From: JAGOMX01 sp041738135
GTDB lineage: Bacteria > Pseudomonadota > Alphaproteobacteria > JAGOMX01
Assembly (NCBI GenBank): GCA_041738135.1
Contig: JBGSQK010000020.1
Coordinates: 56,999-120,998, forward strand
Reading direction: 5' to 3'
DNA: 64,000 nucleotides
The position numbers and the translations under genes were made by a program. The notes below the pieces were generated by a model that was not told the DNA's origin, made no database searches, and saw only the letters and a program-made list of their open reading frames with translations. Positions 17,773 through 27,628 of this stretch are shown piece by piece. The first letter of the stretch is position 1. The number at the start of each line of letters is the position of its first letter.

Positions 17773-18258
17773 ATGCCGAATAATTTAACCCTCAGCTGGA
17801 AACAGTTTGAAGAAGATACCGATCAACTCACGCAAAAATTACTTGCATTGGATCAGAAGTGGACTGCCATTGTGGCCATCGCCAGAGGCGGTCTGGTGCC
17901 TGCAGCCATCGTTTCAAACAGGCTCGACATTCATTGGGTCGACACCATTTGTATGAGTAGCTATGACGATGAAACATTTCAGCAACATCACATGGAAGTT
18001 TTAAAAGAATTCAAAAGCGAGAGTCAAAATATCTTAGTGATCGATGACTTAGTAGATTCTGGCAACACTTTTAAGCTCGTGCGTGAAATGCTACCTAACG
18101 CTCACTTTGCCTGCGTTTATGCAAAACCCGCTGGCATCCCAGCAACAGACACGTATTTCCGTGAAGTTGCAGGTGACACCTGGCTCGTCTTCCCATGGGA
18201 AGAACAGATTGAAGATCAATCATCCGTGGATTTAAGCGCAGCCAAGAACGCGCTTTGA
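17773..18258 (+). CDS. gpt: Xanthine-guanine phosphoribosyltransferase
   Basis: Gpt salvages guanine and xanthine by transferring phosphoribose from PRPP. The 161-residue protein aligns over its length with E. coli Gpt: VAIARGGLVPAAI near residue 37, HWVDTICMSSYD, the PRPP-binding VIDDLVDSGNT near 92-102, AHFACVYAKPAG, and DTWLVFPWE. The ATG at 17773 is preceded by GGGAG; the longer frame from 17728 adds an unrelated extension. Its last 43 bases overlap the end of lepA on the opposite strand. Purine salvage fits an organism that draws nucleotides from a host. Confidence 0.93.
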   Translation: MPNNLTLSWKQFEEDTDQLTQKLLALDQKWTAIVAIARGGLVPAAIVSNRLDIHWVDTICMSSYDDETFQQHHMEVLKEFKSESQNILVIDDLVDSGNTFKLVREMLPNAHFACVYAKPAGIPATDTYFREVAGDTWLVFPWEEQIEDQSSVDLSAAKNAL

Positions 18259-20021
18259 GGGATTTCCACGTTACCGATGTTCCTCATGCGTTTTTTACCT
18301 TTTTTCTGCTTGTCTAGCAGCTTCCTTTTGCGGGAGACGTCTCCGCCATAGCATTTGGCGAGCACGTCTTTGCGCATGGCGGAGACGGTTTCGCGGGCTA
18401 CGATTTTTCCGCCGATGGCGGCTTGGATGGCTATTTTAAATAGTTGTCTTGGGATTAGGTCTTTAAGTTTTGCGCATAGGATACGACCGCGTTTTTCTGC
18501 TTGGGCGCGATTGACGATGATGGAGAGTGCGTCAACGGGCTCCGCATTGACCAAGATTGAAAGTTTAACCAATTCGCCTTCACGGTATTCATCCACATGG
18601 TAGTCAAAGCTAGCATAGCCGCGACTGATGGATTTCAGGCGGTCATAGAAATCAAATACGATTTCGTTGAGTGGTAGTTTGTATACAACCATGGCCCTAC
18701 TGCCCACATAAGTGAGATCCACTTGCTCGCCACGTCGTTCCGTGCAGAGATTTAAAATGGGCCCTAGGTATTCGTCTGGTACCATGATGGTGGCTCGTAT
18801 CCATGGCTCTTCGATGTGATCGATGCGCACTACGTCAGGCATATCGGCTGGATTATGCAGCTCCAATAAATCGCCGTTGGTCAGATGAATTTTGTACACA
18901 ACGCTTGGGGCTGTGGTAATCAAATCTAGGTCAAATTCGCGTTCTAGGCGTTCTTGAATGATTTCCAAGTGCAGCAAACCTAAAAAACCGCAACGGAAGC
19001 CAAAGCCTAAGGCGGCTGAGGTTTCGGGTTCGTAATGGAAGCTGGCATCATTTAGATGTAAGCGTTCGAGACTTTGTCTTAAGTGTTCAAATTCACCGGC
19101 ATCGATAGGGAACAAACCACAGAACACAACCGGGACGCTTGGCTTGAAGCCGGCAAGGGCTTCGGTTGCGGGATTGCGATCATCGGTGATGGTATCACCC
19201 ACGTTACAATCGGCCACGTATTTAATGCTGGCGGTGATAAAGCCCACTTCGCCAGGGCCTAATTCATCGATGATTTCGCGCTTCGGTGTGAACACACCCA
19301 CTTGCTCGATTTGGTAGCTAGCACCGGTGGACATCATGCGGATTTTCATGCCTTTGCGCATAATTCCGTCCTTAATTCGCACTAGAATGATAACGCCCAG
19401 ATAAGCATCGTACCAGCTGTCAATCAGCAGTGCTTTTAATGTGGCATCTTCGACGCCTTGCGGCGGAGGAAGCAATGTGACGATGGCTTCCAGCACATCT
19501 TCGATACCAATACCTGTTTTGGCGGAGATCATCAGAGCCTGGCTGGCATCAAGGCCGATCACATCTTCAATCTGTTGCTTGATCCGATCAGGTTCCGCGG
19601 CGGGAAGATCGATCTTATTCAACACGGGGATAATTTCGTGATTGTTATCCAATGCCAGATACACGTTGGCAAGGGTTTGTGCTTCCACGCCTTGGCTGGC
19701 ATCCACCACTAGCAAGGATCCTTCACATGCTGCTAAAGACCGGCTTACCTCGTAGGTAAAGTCCACGTGGCCAGGGGTGTCCATCAGGTTTAGCTGATAG
19801 GTTTGCCCGTCATGCGCTTTGTAATTGAGGCGAACGGTTTGCGCCTTGATGGTAATACCGCGCTCACGCTCAATATCCATGGTATCGAGCATCTGCGTTT
19901 GCAGTTCACGTTTTTCTATGGCACCACATTTCTCTATCAAGCGGTCGGCCAGCGTTGATTTTCCGTGATCGATATGAGCAATAATCGAGAAATTTCTTAT
20001 GCGCTCTAAAGGCATTGTCAT
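18216..20021 (-). CDS. lepA: Elongation factor 4 (LepA)
   Basis: LepA is a ribosome-binding GTPase that can back-translocate stalled ribosomes. The 601-residue protein has the GTPase domain with AHIDHGKSTL, DTPGHVDF and NKIDLP, EF-G-like domains II, III and V, and the LepA-specific C-terminal domain (RKRKLLDKQKKGKKRMR, then VEIPQSAFLAAL). Length is typical. The gene starts four bases into the end of pheT (ATGA-type overlap), so pheS-pheT-lepA probably form an operon. It is convergent with and overlaps gpt. Confidence 0.97.
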   Translation of the reverse strand: MTMPLERIRNFSIIAHIDHGKSTLADRLIEKCGAIEKRELQTQMLDTMDIERERGITIKAQTVRLNYKAHDGQTYQLNLMDTPGHVDFTYEVSRSLAACEGSLLVVDASQGVEAQTLANVYLALDNNHEIIPVLNKIDLPAAEPDRIKQQIEDVIGLDASQALMISAKTGIGIEDVLEAIVTLLPPPQGVEDATLKALLIDSWYDAYLGVIILVRIKDGIMRKGMKIRMMSTGASYQIEQVGVFTPKREIIDELGPGEVGFITASIKYVADCNVGDTITDDRNPATEALAGFKPSVPVVFCGLFPIDAGEFEHLRQSLERLHLNDASFHYEPETSAALGFGFRCGFLGLLHLEIIQERLEREFDLDLITTAPSVVYKIHLTNGDLLELHNPADMPDVVRIDHIEEPWIRATIMVPDEYLGPILNLCTERRGEQVDLTYVGSRAMVVYKLPLNEIVFDFYDRLKSISRGYASFDYHVDEYREGELVKLSILVNAEPVDALSIIVNRAQAEKRGRILCAKLKDLIPRQLFKIAIQAAIGGKIVARETVSAMRKDVLAKCYGGDVSRKRKLLDKQKKGKKRMRNIGNVEIPQSAFLAALKSTDD

Positions 20022-22423
20022 GAGCGTAATTCACCACCAGTTGATATTCGAACTTGTTCAATAATCTTATTCGAAAGGGTTGTTAACATGTCGTCAGTTA
20101 GTGTGCCCTCTTTGGGTTCAATACGAACGGAAAGGGCTAATGATTTTTTACCCGCTTCGATGGTTTTTCCTTCGAAGACATCAAAAAGGCGTACCTCAGA
20201 AATCAGGATTTTGTCAGCTCTTTTTACAGCTGATAAAACATCCTGTGCAGGAGTTTCTTTGTTTACAAGAAACGCGAAATCCCGTTCAACCGCTTGATAC
20301 GGCGATAGCTCTAGCTGTCCTTTGTTATTCTTAGGTATCGGCAGATCTTGCACGTACACCTCAAAACCAACTATTTTTGGATCGATGTTCATATCCGCAA
20401 GAATCTTTGGATGAAGCTCACCAAAGGCCGCCAGTTTGTTTTTAGGACCTTGCATGAAATAACCAGAACGACCCGGATGAAAATACGCAGGACCTGGTGC
20501 AGCAACAGTCAAATTATCAACGGCTATGCCACAAGCTTGTAAAGTGGTTATTGCATCGGATTTGGCATCGAATAGATCCACATCTCGAGGCTGTGCTGCC
20601 CAGTTGCGAGGACCGGTTTTGCCTGAGCGAACACCGGCAGCCACCAGCTTTTCACCATCTTTCGTAATATCCGAAAACTGTTTGCCAACCTCAAAGAGAT
20701 TAACATTATGCAGCCCACGATCATGGTTTCTCTGCACCGCGTTGATCAAGTTAGGAAGCAAAGACGGCCTCATATCAGACAATTCACTGCTGATTGGGTT
20801 GACGATCTTTAAGGCAGGATTGCCGCCGCCGAACATTTTCGTGGTTTCTTCATCGAGGAATGAAAGACTCATAGCCTCGTTGAGGCCTCTAGCGCACAAA
20901 GCCCTGCGAATCTGCCAGCCCCATTTTTGTCTGGCGCGAGCGCCTGGAGTGCTTTCAAAAGACTCTATGGTTGAGGCTGAAGGCAGTTCAGTGGTGGGAA
21001 TATGATCATAGCCGTATATACGAATGACTTCTTCGATCAAGTCTGCTTCCAAAGTAATGTCATGCCGCCATGTGGGCGATGTGATTTGCCATTGCTCACC
21101 GTCGCCTTTGATGATCATGCCAAGCGATTCTAGTATCTGCCTACATTTATCACTGGGCACATCCACGCCAATGAGATCTTTAACGCGTTTTGGTCTGAAA
21201 GTCACAGTTGGCATTACCCTTGGAGGAAGGCCCACTGTAATCATTTCACTGGCTTCACCACCACAATGATCCAGGATAAACTGCGTCGCAATTTTTTGCG
21301 CCACAGGGATCATGTCTGCATCAACACCGCGCTCAAAACGATGGCGGGCATCGGTTAGGATGTTTAATTTACGGCCTGTTAGGGTAATGTTGATAGCATC
21401 AAATACTGCGCATTCCATGAACACATTTTGCGTCGTTTCTGTGCAACCGGAATCCATGCTACCGATAATGCCGCCGATAGCATGGGCTGTGGTTTTGTCT
21501 GCAACAACGGTGATGCTTTCATCTAATTCATATTCTTCAGCATTAAGGGCAAGAACCTTTTCACCCTTCTTGGCTTGTCGAATCAGCAGATCGCCATCCA
21601 GTTTGTCCGCATCAAATACGTGCATGGGACGACCAATGCCTTGAGACATATAATTTGTAATGTCAACCAAGGCTGAAATGGGGCGCAAGCCTACCGCACG
21701 GAGGCGCTTTTGCATCCATTCTGGGCTAGGGCTGTTTTTGAAGCCTTTGATATAAACACCCGTGAATAGCGTGCATACATTCTTTGATTCATCGGCAATA
21801 ACAATGGTTTTAGGACTTTTAAAATTGGTCTTAATTTCCGGTACTTTTATCGGCTTTAAAGTCCCAATGCCTGTGGCCGCGAGATCCCTTGCAAGACCAT
21901 AGGCCCCAAGGCAATCGCCTCTGTTTGGTGTAATCTCCACATCAAGAATGGGATCATTAAGCTCAGCATACTTTGCATAAACCGCGCCCACAGGCGCATC
22001 ACTAGGCAAATCCAATATACCTTTTTCCACGCCTGGTTCAGCAAGGCCAAGTTCTTCTGCAGAGCAAAGCATTCCTTGACTTTCTACACCTCTGATAGTG
22101 CCTAATTTGATTTTCATACCGTTGGTAGGTATGACAGAGTTGATGGGCGCAAGGACGGTTTTCATGTCGGTGCGAGCATTGACACCCGCACAAACTATTT
22201 GAAGAATTTCGGAACCAGTATCAACTTTACAAACCTTCAATCTATCTGCTTCAGGGTGTTTTTCAGCAGATATTACATGGACGATTTTAAACTCTTCCAT
22301 TCCCTTACTGCGATCGATAACATCATCGACCACCAAACCGAGCATGCTTAGCTGCTCGATGATGGCTTCATTAGAAGCCTTCGTGTCTAAATATTCCTTA
22401 ATCCATGATAAAGTAATTTTCAT
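20018..22423 (-). CDS. pheT: Phenylalanine--tRNA ligase beta subunit
   Basis: PheT is the large subunit of the alpha2-beta2 phenylalanyl-tRNA synthetase. The 801-residue protein has the N-terminal EMAP/tRNA-binding domain (about 40-150, KVCKVDTGSEILQIVCAG), the B3/B4 editing domain (about 210-380, including GIGRPMHVFDADKL), the B5 domain, the catalytic-like core and the C-terminal ferredoxin-like anticodon-binding domain (about 705-800, SPYQAVERDFAFLV). It is four bases downstream of pheS and overlaps lepA. Confidence 0.97.
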   Translation of the reverse strand: MKITLSWIKEYLDTKASNEAIIEQLSMLGLVVDDVIDRSKGMEEFKIVHVISAEKHPEADRLKVCKVDTGSEILQIVCAGVNARTDMKTVLAPINSVIPTNGMKIKLGTIRGVESQGMLCSAEELGLAEPGVEKGILDLPSDAPVGAVYAKYAELNDPILDVEITPNRGDCLGAYGLARDLAATGIGTLKPIKVPEIKTNFKSPKTIVIADESKNVCTLFTGVYIKGFKNSPSPEWMQKRLRAVGLRPISALVDITNYMSQGIGRPMHVFDADKLDGDLLIRQAKKGEKVLALNAEEYELDESITVVADKTTAHAIGGIIGSMDSGCTETTQNVFMECAVFDAINITLTGRKLNILTDARHRFERGVDADMIPVAQKIATQFILDHCGGEASEMITVGLPPRVMPTVTFRPKRVKDLIGVDVPSDKCRQILESLGMIIKGDGEQWQITSPTWRHDITLEADLIEEVIRIYGYDHIPTTELPSASTIESFESTPGARARQKWGWQIRRALCARGLNEAMSLSFLDEETTKMFGGGNPALKIVNPISSELSDMRPSLLPNLINAVQRNHDRGLHNVNLFEVGKQFSDITKDGEKLVAAGVRSGKTGPRNWAAQPRDVDLFDAKSDAITTLQACGIAVDNLTVAAPGPAYFHPGRSGYFMQGPKNKLAAFGELHPKILADMNIDPKIVGFEVYVQDLPIPKNNKGQLELSPYQAVERDFAFLVNKETPAQDVLSAVKRADKILISEVRLFDVFEGKTIEAGKKSLALSVRIEPKEGTLTDDMLTTLSNKIIEQVRISTGGELRS

Positions 22424-22427
22424 GAGT

Positions 22428-23495
22428 CTAACCTTCTTGTGTGGTTAAGGCTTGAGTAAAGGGGAAACCGTGATGTTTCATCCAACGGGTATCGGAATCG
22501 TAAAACGACCGCAGGTCAGGTATACCGTATTTAAGCATGGCAGGACGTTCAATTCCCATGCCCCATGCAAAGCCCTGGTATTCATCTGGATCTATGCCGC
22601 AGTTCTTAAGAACCTGGGGATGGACCATGCCGCAGCCCAAGATCTCCAGCCAGTCATCATTGCCGCCAATGGTCATTTTATCCTTGGTGCGTGTGCAACC
22701 AATATCCATTTCAGCACCAGGTTCAGTAAAAGGAAAGAAACCCGGTCTGAATCGAGCAGAGAGGTTTTTCACTTCAAAGAATCGTTCGCAAAATTCAACC
22801 AAACAGCCTTTCAAGTGGCCCATGTTGATGTTTTTATCGATGAGCAACCCTTCAATCTGATGGAAGTTGGGGGTATGTGTCGCATCGGATTCATTACGAT
22901 AAGTCCTGCCCGGCGCAATGATGCGTATGGGCGGCTTTGTGGTTTCCATGGTACGAATTTGGATGGGCGACGTTTGGGTGCGAAGCAGCATCTGCGTTCC
23001 ATCGGGTGCCGGTGGCAGATAAAATGTATCTGCTTCTTGCCGGGATGGATGGGTCGGCGGAATGTTCAATGCTGTGAAGTTGTAATAGTCGTTTTCAATA
23101 TCCGTACCATCCGCAACCGTAAAGCCCATGTCGCGGAAAATGGCGATGATTTCATAGAGAGCTTGCGTAAAAGGATGGATGCGCCCTTCGCTGATTTCAC
23201 GAATGGGGAGACTTACGTCCACAGACTCGGTCTTCAATCGTTGGTTGATTTCCTCGTTTTCCAGCAACTGCTTACGCTCCTCTAGAGCTGTCACGATAGC
23301 TGTTCTGAGATCGTTATATTCTTGACCCTTAACACGGCGTTCTTCAGGATCCAAACTTCCCAAGGATTTCATTAGAACCGAAATGCGGCCCTGCTTACCA
23401 AGTTCAGCCACACGCAATTCTTCCAATGACCTTAGATCTTGCGAGCTTTCCAGATTACTGAGAATCTCTTTCCTCAGCCCAACCAAATTATCCAT
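22428..23495 (-). CDS. pheS: Phenylalanine--tRNA ligase alpha subunit
   Basis: PheS is the catalytic subunit that charges tRNA-Phe. The 355-residue protein has the N-terminal coiled coil (about 1-90) and a class II catalytic core: GRTYRNESDATHTPNFHQIEGL-type motif 2 region (about 200-222), FTEPGAEMDI, and motif 3 in FAWGMGIERPAMLKYGI. Length is normal. It is the first gene of the pheS-pheT-lepA minus-strand cluster. A plus-strand frame of 277 codons lies within it and is an antisense by-product. Confidence 0.97.
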   Translation of the reverse strand: MDNLVGLRKEILSNLESSQDLRSLEELRVAELGKQGRISVLMKSLGSLDPEERRVKGQEYNDLRTAIVTALEERKQLLENEEINQRLKTESVDVSLPIREISEGRIHPFTQALYEIIAIFRDMGFTVADGTDIENDYYNFTALNIPPTHPSRQEADTFYLPPAPDGTQMLLRTQTSPIQIRTMETTKPPIRIIAPGRTYRNESDATHTPNFHQIEGLLIDKNINMGHLKGCLVEFCERFFEVKNLSARFRPGFFPFTEPGAEMDIGCTRTKDKMTIGGNDDWLEILGCGMVHPQVLKNCGIDPDEYQGFAWGMGIERPAMLKYGIPDLRSFYDSDTRWMKHHGFPFTQALTTQEG

Positions 23496-23568
23496 AGTTT
23501 CAAACTTTTTCTGTCAATGATATTTAACCCACTGAGACAGTTCTAGCAAAGAAAGGCAAAGGTTTCCA

Positions 23569-24657
23569 CTAGAATTCGTTTTTAAGTGAGAAAACGCCAA
23601 CAACTTCCGCATGCTTGGACCAAAGGAATTGATCGACTGGGATGACGGTAGATATATGATATCCGCCTTGAATAAGAATCTTGGCGTCCCTGGCAAAGGT
23701 GATTGGATCGCACGAGACCATGACTACCACTGGAAGCTTTGACTGGGCGAGATTGCGTGATTGCCTTATAGCACCTGCTCTTGGAGGATTTATGACAGCA
23801 AAGTCATAACGGTCAAGCTCTTTAGGACATAAAGGATTTTCAAAGAGATTTCGCATTGCTGTGTTAATGGGTTTGTTATGTTTATTTTTGGCTTTGTCTA
23901 AGGCGGATAAAGATTGAGAATCCAGTTCAAAAGCATCCACCTTAACATGTGCTGACAAAGGCAACGTGAATGTTCCCCGGCCACAGAACAGGTCCACGGC
24001 ACGTTTGACGCCCTGAGGCAGGGCTTTTAATACGAAGCCTGTCAGGATTTCATCGGATAGCTTGCTGGCTTGCATGAATCCTGCGCCATCACATTCAACG
24101 GGCACATTCCCATAGGTAATAAAGGGGGTGCGAAAAGTAATCACCGGCTCCATGTCATCCTTGCTTTTTAAGCTAACGCGAGCTAAATCGTGGGTCCGCG
24201 CCAATTCCACCAAGCATTCTGTTTGTTCAAAGGTTAGCGATTTCAGTCCTTCAAGAACCAGGTCTATGCCTGCATCACTATGAACGATGAACAAATCCAC
24301 TGTCTGCTTATGCTTCAAAATTTGCTTCAGGCATTGACGCAAAGGATTGAATAGCGCTTCAATTTCGGGAACAACTAGAGGGCAACAGCTGATATCCACA
24401 ATGTTATGGCTTTTGCTTTCGTAATATCCTAAAAGACCCCTCCCCTGCACTAATTCTGCCTTTAAATTGCAACGCCGGCGATGATGAGCAGGTATTAAAA
24501 TGGGATCAGCCACGTGAATATCGCCAAGGCCAGCTTGTTCTAGCGCATCAACAACCAAAGCTTTTTTAAATTCGGCATAAGCTACTGGCGCAAGGTGTTG
24601 CAGCATACAGCCACCACAAACTTCAAAGTGCGGACATAAGGGGCCTTCGAAAGGCAT
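23569..24657 (-). CDS. Iron-sulfur RNA uracil-5-methyltransferase (TrmA/RlmC/RlmD family)
   Basis: This 362-residue enzyme belongs to the SAM-dependent RNA m5U methyltransferases. The N-terminal cysteines in CPHFEVCGGC (residues 8-17) plus Cys in the later DISCCPLV segment fit the 4Fe-4S ligands. The SAM site is DLFCGRGTFTLPLS, followed by INPPRAGA and the catalytic Cys in MVSCDPITFARD. The TRAM domain that opens RlmD is absent, as in many alphaproteobacterial members. The target (rRNA or tRNA) cannot be read from sequence. Confidence 0.9.
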   Translation of the reverse strand: MPFEGPLCPHFEVCGGCMLQHLAPVAYAEFKKALVVDALEQAGLGDIHVADPILIPAHHRRRCNLKAELVQGRGLLGYYESKSHNIVDISCCPLVVPEIEALFNPLRQCLKQILKHKQTVDLFIVHSDAGIDLVLEGLKSLTFEQTECLVELARTHDLARVSLKSKDDMEPVITFRTPFITYGNVPVECDGAGFMQASKLSDEILTGFVLKALPQGVKRAVDLFCGRGTFTLPLSAHVKVDAFELDSQSLSALDKAKNKHNKPINTAMRNLFENPLCPKELDRYDFAVINPPRAGAIRQSRNLAQSKLPVVVMVSCDPITFARDAKILIQGGYHISTVIPVDQFLWSKHAEVVGVFSLKNEF

Positions 24658-24756
24658 GTTATTACTAATCTAAAACCATCCAATTATTTGATTTTTTGCA
24701 AATGCAGATTTGGCGCACTATATCAAAAATCTAAATGACTGTGTACTCTTTTTAAT

Positions 24757-25179
24757 TTAAATATAGGGCTTTGAAACATAAGGCATCAATTCCCCGGCTT
24801 TCAATTTGGTTAAGTCTTTAGCGACCTCATGGGCCACCTTAGACAATACATTGTGACTCAAGTATTTACGTAATTCACCCAGAGTTTGCGGCGGAGCGAC
24901 CAGCACAAGGCTGTCCATATCTGATAGACCATTATTCAAGTGGTTCGAAATTTTTCTAACAAAGTGTTCCTTCTCGTTTCGATGGACGTCTGTGTGAGGA
25001 GCAAAAGAATGTGTGCCCGACATGACTTTTTTAATTCTACCAGGTTTTGCTGCACCCATGTCAAAATTATCTTTGGTTCCTCGTTCATAAACTTGACCTA
25101 TCTGTTCAAGCTTTAATCCATCTTTTTCCATGATTCTTGCAGTCGAACCGTCCGCCACTAAAACTAAGTGTTTTCCCAT
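24757..25179 (-). CDS. Host-attachment family protein (Host_attach, PF10116)
   Basis: This 140-residue protein matches the family named for a role in attachment of Agrobacterium-like bacteria to host cells. It has the opening VLVADGSTARIME, a central SGTHSFAPHTDVHRNEKEHFVR segment and the late VLVAPPQTLGELRKYLS. The ATG has GGGAGG eight bases upstream. It lacks a signal peptide, so the protein is probably cytoplasmic and related to the eRF1/baeRF-like fold. The name does not prove an adhesion role. It is transcribed alone, divergent from the F0 operon. Confidence 0.85.
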   Translation of the reverse strand: MGKHLVLVADGSTARIMEKDGLKLEQIGQVYERGTKDNFDMGAAKPGRIKKVMSGTHSFAPHTDVHRNEKEHFVRKISNHLNNGLSDMDSLVLVAPPQTLGELRKYLSHNVLSKVAHEVAKDLTKLKAGELMPYVSKPYI

Positions 25180-25361
25180 CGCGACCTCCCATTACATAAT
25201 AATTAAGACAAAAGTGCACACGCTTCCATAGATTAATACTACCACACAAATATTGCCAATTAGTTAATATTAGGAAAATTTAAACTTTTTTACAGATGCC
25301 TCTTGCGCAGGGCTTAAGCTTTTGATAGAAGAACCTTAGGTTTCTTAAATCAATGTGAATT

Positions 25362-26084
25362 ATGCACCACGCACTGCATCAGTTTCTTATCGAGAAGATC
25401 GTTCCCATCGAAGTGATGGGCATAGACATTTCGTTTACGAACTCGTCTTTGTATATGCTGTTGGCCATTGGTTTGATTTTTTCCTTTCAAATGATAGGCA
25501 CCCGCCAGCATGCGCTTGTCCCGGGGCGTTTTCAATCCATGGTGGAGGTCAGTTACGAATTCATTGCGGATATGATCAAAGATACTGTTGGGCGAGAAGG
25601 AATTCAGTATTTTCCGTTCATTTTCTCCCTATTCATGTTCATCCTCGTGACAAATCTTTTGGGTATGGTTCCTTTTACTTTTACGGTTACGAGCCACATT
25701 ATCGTTACATTTGCTCTAGCTATGATGGTATTCACTATGGTTACTATTATTGGTTTTGCTAAGAACGGGTTGAAATTTTTCAGGATGTTTTTCCCTGAGG
25801 GGGCACCACTTGCCATTGCTCCTATATTGATACCCATTGAGATAATCTCTTATTTCATGAGGCCTATAACTTTATCCGTACGTTTGTTTGCTAACATGTT
25901 AGCCGGTCACATCATCTTAAAAGTTTTTGCGGGCTTTACCATTGCCTTAGGCTTTTATGGCGTCGCACCCATAGCTATCAATATAGCCGTAACTGGTTTT
26001 GAGTTTTTTGTGGCTTGTATACAAGCGTATATTTTCACGATTTTGAGTTGTTTGTATTTAAATGATGCACTAAACATGCACTAA
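25362..26084 (+). CDS. atpB: ATP synthase F0 subunit a
   Basis: Subunit a forms the proton half-channels of the ATP synthase. The 240-residue protein has about six membrane segments and the key helix with the essential arginine in ITLSVRLFANMLAGH. The start region HALHQFLIEKIVPIEVMGIDISFTN is typical of alphaproteobacterial AtpB. It opens an F0 cluster atpB-atpE-atpF'-atpF with no F1 genes nearby, the split arrangement usual in Alphaproteobacteria. No atpI precedes it. Confidence 0.97.
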   Translation: MHHALHQFLIEKIVPIEVMGIDISFTNSSLYMLLAIGLIFSFQMIGTRQHALVPGRFQSMVEVSYEFIADMIKDTVGREGIQYFPFIFSLFMFILVTNLLGMVPFTFTVTSHIIVTFALAMMVFTMVTIIGFAKNGLKFFRMFFPEGAPLAIAPILIPIEIISYFMRPITLSVRLFANMLAGHIILKVFAGFTIALGFYGVAPIAINIAVTGFEFFVACIQAYIFTILSCLYLNDALNMH

Positions 26085-26127
26085 GAATTTTATTAAACAC
26101 TTTATAAACAAAAGAAGGAGAAAAAAA

Positions 26128-26352
26128 ATGGAAGTTGCTGCAGCTAAGATGGTAGGTGCTGGCCTTGCGATGATCGCATTGCTGGGTGTGGGTATCGGTA
26201 TTGGAAATATTTTTGGTAATTTGATCAGCTCCATTGCCCGCAATCCTTCGGCACAACCTGAGATGTTTAAAATGAGCTTGATCGGCGTTGCCTTTACTGA
26301 GGCGGTTGCTCTGTTCGCTCTGGTTATCGCATTCATCATTCTGTTCGTATAG
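26128..26352 (+). CDS. atpE: ATP synthase F0 subunit c
   Basis: Subunit c forms the rotor ring. The 74-residue protein has two membrane helices joined by a polar loop (SSIARNPSAQPEM). The proton-carrying carboxylate is the Glu of FTEAVALFALVIAF in helix 2, and the glycine-rich helix 1 (GVGIGIGNIFG) is present. AAGGAG lies just before the ATG, the strongest binding site in the operon, as expected for a subunit needed in many copies. Confidence 0.98.
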   Translation: MEVAAAKMVGAGLAMIALLGVGIGIGNIFGNLISSIARNPSAQPEMFKMSLIGVAFTEAVALFALVIAFIILFV

Positions 26353-26359
26353 GGTATCT

Positions 26360-26854
26360 ATGCCTCAGCTAGATCTTAGTACATTTACGCCTCAACTTTT
26401 TTGGCTCGCCATTAGCTTTGCGACGCTCTACTTATTTACTGCACGCGTAACTATGCCGCGCATTCAGAAGATATTAGAGACTCGTCGCATGCATATTGAG
26501 AGCAGCCTACTCAAGGCAGATGAACTAGAAGCTCAAGCTCGTCTTATACGCCATGAATTCGAAGCGTTTTTGAGCACCACAAGAAATCAGGCCCATGACA
26601 ATGTTATGCAAATGATTAATAAAGTTACTGTGACTAGTTCGCAACGAAAGAAAGATCTCAATAGTATGATGGTTGCAAGGATTCAGTCCTCGGAAGCACA
26701 TATATTGAGGAGAAAAACCCAGGCCCTAGATGACATTAAAGACATAGCTCAGACTGTTGCCGCACAGGCTGTAGAAAAGCTAATTGATCAAAAGGTGGAT
26801 CCCAAGGCTGTAGGGGTTGTGATGAATGAGTTATTCCGACAAAAGGTGGCCTAA
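26360..26854 (+). CDS. ATP synthase F0 subunit b'
   Basis: This 164-residue protein is one of two b-type stator subunits. It has a membrane segment at about 10-27 (FWLAISFATLYLFTARV), then a long charged helix that forms the peripheral stalk. The start at 26360 is chosen because the longer frame from 26288 runs back into atpE. Having separate b and b' genes is typical of Alphaproteobacteria and other phototroph-related lineages. Its stop overlaps the atpF start (TAATG). Confidence 0.93.
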   Translation: MPQLDLSTFTPQLFWLAISFATLYLFTARVTMPRIQKILETRRMHIESSLLKADELEAQARLIRHEFEAFLSTTRNQAHDNVMQMINKVTVTSSQRKKDLNSMMVARIQSSEAHILRRKTQALDDIKDIAQTVAAQAVEKLIDQKVDPKAVGVVMNELFRQKVA

Positions 26855-27333
26855 TGTTAACCAATCCCACATTCTGGTTTCTTGTATCTTTTGTCCTTTT
26901 TTTCGTTTTCTTCGGTAGAATTATCTGGACAAATATAGCACAGGGACTCGACACGCGATCTGCCCGCATTGAATCCGATATTCAAGAGGCAAGGGAGATG
27001 CATGATAAAGCACAGGAACTGCTGTCAGAAATAAAAATCAAGCAATTAGAAGCAGATAGGTACGCAGAGGCAATCCTGGAACACGCCAGATTAGAATCCG
27101 AAAGGTTACGCTCAGAGGCAGCAAATGAGTTGGACGAATACTTAAAAACAAGAGAAATCCTTGTTGAACAGCGTATAGACTTCGCTGAAAGAGAAGCTTT
27201 AAAGGATATAAGGGACACAGCCATCCGCATGGCCATTGAGGCTTCCGAAAAAATTCTGAATAAAGTTGTGACCGATAAAATAAATGATAGCATATCGGAT
27301 AAAGCGATTGCAGAGCTTTCTAAAGTTGGTTAG
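26854..27333 (+). CDS. atpF: ATP synthase F0 subunit b
   Basis: The 159-residue protein has an N-terminal membrane segment (FWFLVSFVLFFVFFGRIIW) and a long amphipathic helix with many Glu, Ala and Arg residues, as expected for the stator b subunit. It is the last gene of the F0 operon and overlaps b' by one base. A strong hairpin 40 bases downstream may end the transcript. Confidence 0.95.
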   Translation: MLTNPTFWFLVSFVLFFVFFGRIIWTNIAQGLDTRSARIESDIQEAREMHDKAQELLSEIKIKQLEADRYAEAILEHARLESERLRSEAANELDEYLKTREILVEQRIDFAEREALKDIRDTAIRMAIEASEKILNKVVTDKINDSISDKAIAELSKVG

Positions 27334-27372
27334 AAGTCGCAAGTTTCCCATTTCTCAATATATTGCATGTGG

Positions 27373-27417
27373 AGCCCCCGTGTCTTCCCGACCTTGAGCC
27401 GGGAAGACACAGGGGCT
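27373..27417. repeat. Palindromic repeat, family B, short copy / hairpin after atpF
   Basis: AGCCCCCGTGTCTTCCC (27373-27389) pairs with GGGAAGACACAGGGGCT (27401-27417) with one mismatch, leaving an 11-base loop. It shares its core with the longer repeat at 17557-17697. A weaker inverted repeat, AACTAAC (27433-27439) with GTTAGTT (27483-27489), follows. There is no T run, so termination would have to be of another kind. The rest of the 295-base gap before the next gene shows only a probable leader. Confidence 0.7.
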
Positions 27418-27628
27418 GGCAGTTATTTCCTGAACTAACTACTGAGGACTGAATGTCGCGAACGTCCTGAGGACGGGTCTTCGTTAGTTATACTCCGAAA
27501 CAGCATTATTAAAGCTTGCACATCTTTTGATAATATCCTAAAACAACGAAGAAAATAAAATGACTCTTTATGCGTTTTCGCGTATATTCGGGAATATTTT
27601 TGTAACGTATATAGATAAGGAATGATTT

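Noticed and set aside
22452..23285. 277-codon plus-strand frame
   Set aside because: It is wholly antisense to pheS, whose protein is well conserved.
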